The translations under genes were made by a program, and so were the position numbers. From assembly GCA_964019695.1 (NCBI GenBank), contig OZ026515.1, forward strand, positions 145,627,152 through 145,691,151: a DNA stretch of 64,000 nt, written 5' to 3'. Under the pieces are notes generated by a model. It ran no database searches. It was not told the DNA's origin and worked only from the letters and a program-made list of their open reading frames with translations. The stretch is from Loripinus fragilis (Eukaryota; Mollusca; Bivalvia; Lucinida; Lucinidae). Below are positions 60,267 to 64,000 of this stretch, one piece after another. Numbering within the stretch: the first letter of the stretch is position 1; each line of letters starts with the position of its first letter.

Positions 60267-60570
60267 GAGTCAATGCTAACAAAGTGTGATATATCAAACA
60301 ATAATTCACAGTTATGAAAGCACGAGGAAAGTACGTGCTAGATAACGACATTTGTTACTGAAAAATGACGTCATACATGGTGTAAGACGGTGTAACGTCG
60401 TTTTTACGCTTGAAAAACGTTACTAATGCACGTAAACAAATGCGACGTAGTCTAAGTATTGGCGGGAGTTCTTCAGTGCAATGGCGGATAGTTGGAAGAA
60501 GCTGAAGACTTCAAATGTGTTTTCGTCGTTTATTGTGTGTTAGAATCGAACTAGATCAGCCTTAGTACGT

Positions 60571-60703
60571 GAATTGTTGAGTAATAATTCACTGTTTGTT
60601 GGTCAGTTGTACGAAGATAAATCACTTGCGCTGCGCGCTCGTGATTTGATTTTCTTTACAACTGACCTCCAAACAGTGAATTATTGTACAAAAAATCACT
60701 GCT
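60571..60703. repeat. Foldback palindrome
   Basis: Arms of ~45 bp (AATAATTCACTGTTTG and its complement), centre CTTGCGCTGCGCGCTCGTG. Same arrangement beside TIR element copy 3 as the 34.6-kb palindrome beside copy 1. Confidence 0.8.
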
Positions 60704-60755
60704 AGAGCTGATCTATCTCTTAAATATGTTAAACCCCAGTATCAAGAATAAGGTT

Positions 60756-60940
60756 CGGCATTGATAGAGCGTTAGACTGGGGATTGAAGAGTTGATAGTT
60801 TGTGACTCACCGCAGGCGGGGCAACTGTGATGTGTACTTAAGCAAGACATTTTATATGCTGCTTAATACTGGTTCAAACTAAGAAGACAGAAAATGGTCC
60901 CAACATGACTAAAAATTTGTTAACTTGGCATCATCTAAGC
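60756..60940 (+). mobile_element. SINE-like copy with tRNA-like head
   Basis: AGAGCGTTAGACTGGGGATT and GTTTGTGACTC look like degenerate pol III boxes; TTAATACTGGTTCAAACTAA and ATTTGTTAACTTGGCATC match the SINE body, diverged. Confidence 0.65.
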
Positions 60941-61436
60941 ATCACAACCAAATTGACCTACATTGCTTTTCATGTCTAAGGTATCTCACATTCTTGAATT
61001 TTGTCCCTTTGATTGAAATAAGATAGTTATTATGTTACCAAGGTATCAACATGAGTAACTTTTGACACTAACAGAGTTGTACCCCTTTGAAGACTATGGT
61101 ATTGTCCAACTTTTGACCAACTTCACTTAGGATGATGATTGTTTGTATTTTAAAAGTATTTCAAGGGGACTGGCAAAAAAAATCATTAAATTATTACAGA
61201 GTTATTGCTTGAGATTTACTTATTCCCTGTAAGCAGGATGCCTCATAAACTGAAAAAGTACAGTCTTGCAACCTGGTAATCTCATAATCAGAAAGACTTC
61301 AGTAAATTAGTTACAAGTATGAATTTATTTTACAAAAAGGAGGATATATCCTTCTTGTCAACCGCTTCATTTGGGGCACATTGTTTCACATACCTATTTA
61401 CAACTACCACAAGGCGATTAATGACACGGGTAATGA

Positions 61437-61580
61437 TTTGTTTGTTTGTTTGATTCTTTACGACCCAATCAACAATTTTTCAGTTATGTCAGCACGGGTC
61501 TTCCTGGGTTGAACCAGTACTTAGCAAGGATTAATGTATCTTGCTCAAAGACACAGCACAATGACGCCAGTGAGCCATAA
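61437..61580 (-). mobile_element. SINE copy
   Basis: Reverse complement of the SINE body with (CAAA)n tail at 61437; GTAATGA at 61430-61436 and 61581-61587 may be a 7-bp target duplication. Confidence 0.8.
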
Positions 61581-61704
61581 GTAATGAAATGAATGATACA
61601 GCTAACAGGTTAACGTATATTTACCAAACAACAGAAAGATGCAACTACCATGTATGAGTGGCTAGATGGGGTACATCGGTTAGCGAAAGAAAATACTGAC
61701 TGTT

Positions 61705-61940
61705 CCAAGGCAGTACTTCTTTTATGGATCACTTGTGTTAATTGTGTCTTGTGTTTGTCATACTTTCGCGTCTGTACATTGCTGCCTTGTGGTCACCTGC
61801 TGGGAAAGGGCTGACTCTTTGCTCTTGTTTGTGATGTTTAATTGTGTTTTTGTCACTTTCCAATGTCGTATCCTGGGTCAGGTGTGGCATTTGATTGTAT
61901 CGATTCCTGATTTTTGCCTCCTTTCTTACTTTAACCCCTT
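61705..61940 (+). mobile_element. Partial RT retroelement tail, plus orientation
   Basis: Reverse complement of the tail family: the GCTGGGAAAGGGCTGAC motif, then TGATTGTATCGATTCCTGAT, and the CTTTCTTACTTT terminus. It explains the 107-codon open frame at 61735-62058. Confidence 0.65.
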
Positions 61941-62149
61941 TCAGATCAATGGAGTTTACCATAAAGCTACATATAATAAAGTCAGGATAGTCCATTGTAT
62001 ATATGCAAGGGTCACAGATTATAATTTAAAAAAAAGAAAATTATATTTCTTTCTCTGAAATTCGACTTTTTCTAAGCAAACAGTACATGCCCTAACTAAA
62101 TGCTGTATCTTGCAGCATTCCATCTGAAATGGGTTTTTGCTATTTGCAA

Positions 62150-62340
62150 AGTACCCCTTATACCCCAAGTCAGCCCTATCTAAGCAGGTGACCACAAGGG
62201 AGCAATGTACAGACGCAAAAGCTTGACAAACACAGACATAATTAATGCAAATGATCCATAAAAGAAGTACCGACCTTGGAACGGCCAGTGTTATTTTACT
62301 GGAGGGCTTTAACCAGTTTCACGGCTAATTGGGAATTGGA
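62150..62340 (-). mobile_element. Partial RT retroelement tail
   Basis: AAGCAGGTGACCACAAGG and GGAACGGCCAGT with GGAGGGCTTTAACC match the middle of the tail family. Sits ~350 bases upstream of TRIM-like exon 4. Confidence 0.6.
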
Positions 62341-62695
62341 TGTAGGTTCAGACCAAACCAGATGTCTAGATCTATTTAATAGACGCGCATGCATCTTAAA
62401 ACAACTTATTTGCATATTTTATAAGTATTTTATACCACCCTTACCAATTTTAGCACGAAATATCTCATGATGTGCAATGTGTACACTGATATAGGTGGTA
62501 TAAATTAGTTATACCATGTTCGTCCACCTGTACGTAAGATAATCCATTCGCCAAAGCTTTTGGATTATTTCAACATACATGCGGACAAGCCAATGTATGA
62601 ATATTACATATATCATGGGTTGGCCAAGTTCTGAGACATATCTGGATATCCTCATATAATAGAATGTATTTAAATTATGGAATACCTTATTGTAG

Positions 62696-62815
62696 GAATC
62701 TCAGCATAGAAGAGAGTACTTAGAGAGTTTGCTCGCTGATTATACCAAGCTTCAACAGGCAGAGACAAAACTAACTGACGATGTGACCAGTATGGTACAA
62801 ACCACAGATCAGAAG
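62696..62815 (+). CDS. TRIM-like protein exon 4 (coiled coil), probable GC donor
   Basis: Acceptor ACCTTATTGTAG, phase 0 start. It encodes residues 501-540, beginning ESQHRREYLESLLADYTKLQ and ending TTDQK, still helical and charged. The only phase-0 exit that keeps the next exon open is CAGAAG|GCAGGT, a GC-AG type donor. A GT four bases further (GCAG|GTTTAT) exits in phase 1 and, with the best downstream acceptor, runs into TAA within 15 codons; it stays open only with a weaker internal acceptor at 63357. I chose 62815 as the end, giving exactly 40 codons. Confidence 0.8.
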
Positions 62816-63329
62816 GCAGGTTTATAACGTGTGGACAGATTATGTTTTGTGTGTGTTTTTCAACTTGTGAACTTCTCTATTTTGTAGCAGCACACTTTGT
62901 ATCTATTGACTCAGTGGGTGACTTTTGAGGGCAACTTCTTTTACGGTTTGATATTAATAGTTTAAGATCTTTGCATGTTTTTCATAGTGTGAAAATGAGC
63001 ATGTAGTTTGGAAGATATTTCACTTCACTATCTAATTTTCAACTTGACTTTGGCACTTTTGGCTTTACAATTCCCTCTCTACATAGACAGTTAGTCTCTT
63101 GTGAGCACAACATTAACACATTTATACTGCTCTTTTCTCGTGCTATCATATTTATATGTGATCACAACTCAAGCCTCATATTTACAATCATGGTCATTCT
63201 TGTGGTTTTGATACGACATATACTTTATTCTTTATTTTATTACCTCATTATTTTCTTATTGTCTGTACCAACAAAGCATAAACATCCGAGGAAATGCTTA
63301 ATCGTCACAGTCTTTATTTTTTATCATAG

Positions 63330-63504
63330 GTTGGTCTGTACAAAACAAAACAACTAGAGACAACCTGTCATAAGTTGTCTTCAGCTGTGAAACGAGCTCC
63401 CCTACCAACACAATCATCGTGTGCATCATTTCTAGACATTCCCTTCTCCTTGTATCAAGAGAAGTATCATCTTGAACAAGCACTAACGAGAGACAGTTTT
63501 ACTC
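63330..63504 (+). CDS. TRIM-like protein exon 5 (end of helical region)
   Basis: Acceptor with a T-rich tract (CTTTATTTTTTATCATAG), phase 0 start, donor ACTC|GTAAGT, phase 1 exit after 58 codons plus one base. It encodes residues 541-598, including QLETTCHKLSSAVKRAPLPT and a segment rich in Phe, Tyr and Leu (SFLDIPFSLYQEKYHL). The open frame runs past the donor to 63647, but the strong donor and the low-complexity read-through argue for splicing. The next exon (and any NHL, SPRY or other C-terminal domain) is not in the last 500 bases, where I see no acceptor giving an open phase-1 exon. Confidence 0.8.
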
Positions 63505-64000
63505 GTAAGTATTTTAATTCTTTGCTTTCTGGGTATTTTTTTTATACTTTTGTTGTCCACTGGCTTTATTTAAATTCACCTTTTTCAATGAATGCTTTCG
63601 GGAACATTATAAGAGCCTCAAGTGGTTTGGATTTAGATCAGGACTGATGTTATGTTGGTCCTAATCTGATTCGAAACTATTAGCAAAGGATATTTGCAGA
63701 TGACAACAGTCTCCGCTAGCAATAAAAGAGTAAGAACTTTTGTCTACAGGATTTTTTTTTTCACCTGGTTTGTAAAATTAGTGGGGTGGTTTATTTAACA
63801 TGTCATTGTGATTACTGTTAGGACATTCCAAATAATGATGGATTTCTGTCCTTGGAGAATATTTAATCTTCACGAACATATTAGGTCCTGAAAATGTCAC
63901 ATTATTTGTCAATTTTATTTGTGTCTTCACTGTTTGCCAATTTTAAGCACCTGTTTACTGTTTTCTAGTTTAGAAAATGCTAATTAAGGTGAATTAAGTA

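Larger units (their letters stand above)
58563..60546. mobile_element. ATTCTAACACAC TIR element, copy 3, split by hAT insertion
   Basis: Left end ATTCTAACACACCTCGCC at 58563, right end GTGTGTTAGAAT ending 60546, opposite orientation to copies 1 and 2. Removing the 1674-bp hAT-type element and one 8-bp TSD leaves 302 bp, the same size as copies 1 and 2. One TGACGTCA near 60367. Confidence 0.8.

Noticed and set aside
61735..62058. 107-codon plus frame
   Set aside because: Covers a reversed retroelement tail; same reading arises in other tail copies.
63505..63647. Read-through extension of TRIM-like exon 5 to a stop
   Set aside because: A strong GTAAGT donor at 63505 and the hydrophobic, AT-rich nature of the extension favour splicing; retained-intron isoform remains possible.

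Overview
This is eukaryotic, AT-rich, repeat-laden animal DNA. Split genes with GT-AG introns, tRNA-derived SINEs, LINE and Penelope-like reverse transcriptase remains, hAT and mariner-type MITEs, and many foldback elements all point that way. The repeat spectrum (degenerate ~165-185 bp arrays, 'AGCTCA..TGAG' elements, palindromes around GATCAG/GCGCA, SINEs ending in CAAA repeats) looks to me like a bivalve mollusc. That is recognition from memory, not a database result. No bacterial genes, operons, CRISPR arrays or rRNA genes were seen.

Two real genes can be assembled by splice site and reading phase, and they are arranged head to head. (1) On the minus strand, four exons (21583-21733, 6225-6307, 4719-4790, 165-294) encode a start with a signal-peptide-like hydrophobic segment, then one 12-cysteine module of Ly6/three-finger character. 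The gene runs off the left edge. Its exons are short and no long open frame follows them. (2) On the plus strand, five exons (36821-38125, 39734-39826, 52607-52708, 62696-62815, 63330-63504) encode a TRIM-like protein. It has no RING in this window, carries five 34-residue tandem repeats in its N-terminal half, then a single variant B-box zinc finger and a helical coiled-coil region. It runs off the right edge. About 15 kb of repeat-rich DNA separates the two start codons.

Almost everything else lies in introns or between the genes and is made of mobile elements. 1-21.6 kb (introns of the minus gene): a decayed LINE (9.65-11.9 kb), foldbacks, SINEs, G-run elements and a tRNA-like tandem block. 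21.7-36.8 kb (between the genes): a MITE with 10-bp target duplication, a SINE with 13-bp target duplication, mariner-type ends, reverse-transcriptase fragments and a CRE-bearing TIR element. 38.1-62.7 kb (TRIM introns): a mariner-type MITE, two ~180-bp arrays in opposite orientation, two reverse transcriptase copies with many tail-only relatives, a very good hairpin, a ~165-bp array, and two hAT-type non-autonomous elements with exact 8-bp target duplications. One of these sits inside a copy of another repeat family, giving a relative insertion history.

I did not find a new molecular system such as a defence island or biosynthetic cluster. The best leads are the two unusual genes, a candidate GC-AG intron, repeated juxtaposed splice acceptor/donor motifs in a 10-kb intron, a SINE-like family that keeps the same hydrophobic reading frame open in several copies, and a TIR family that distributes perfect CRE octamers.
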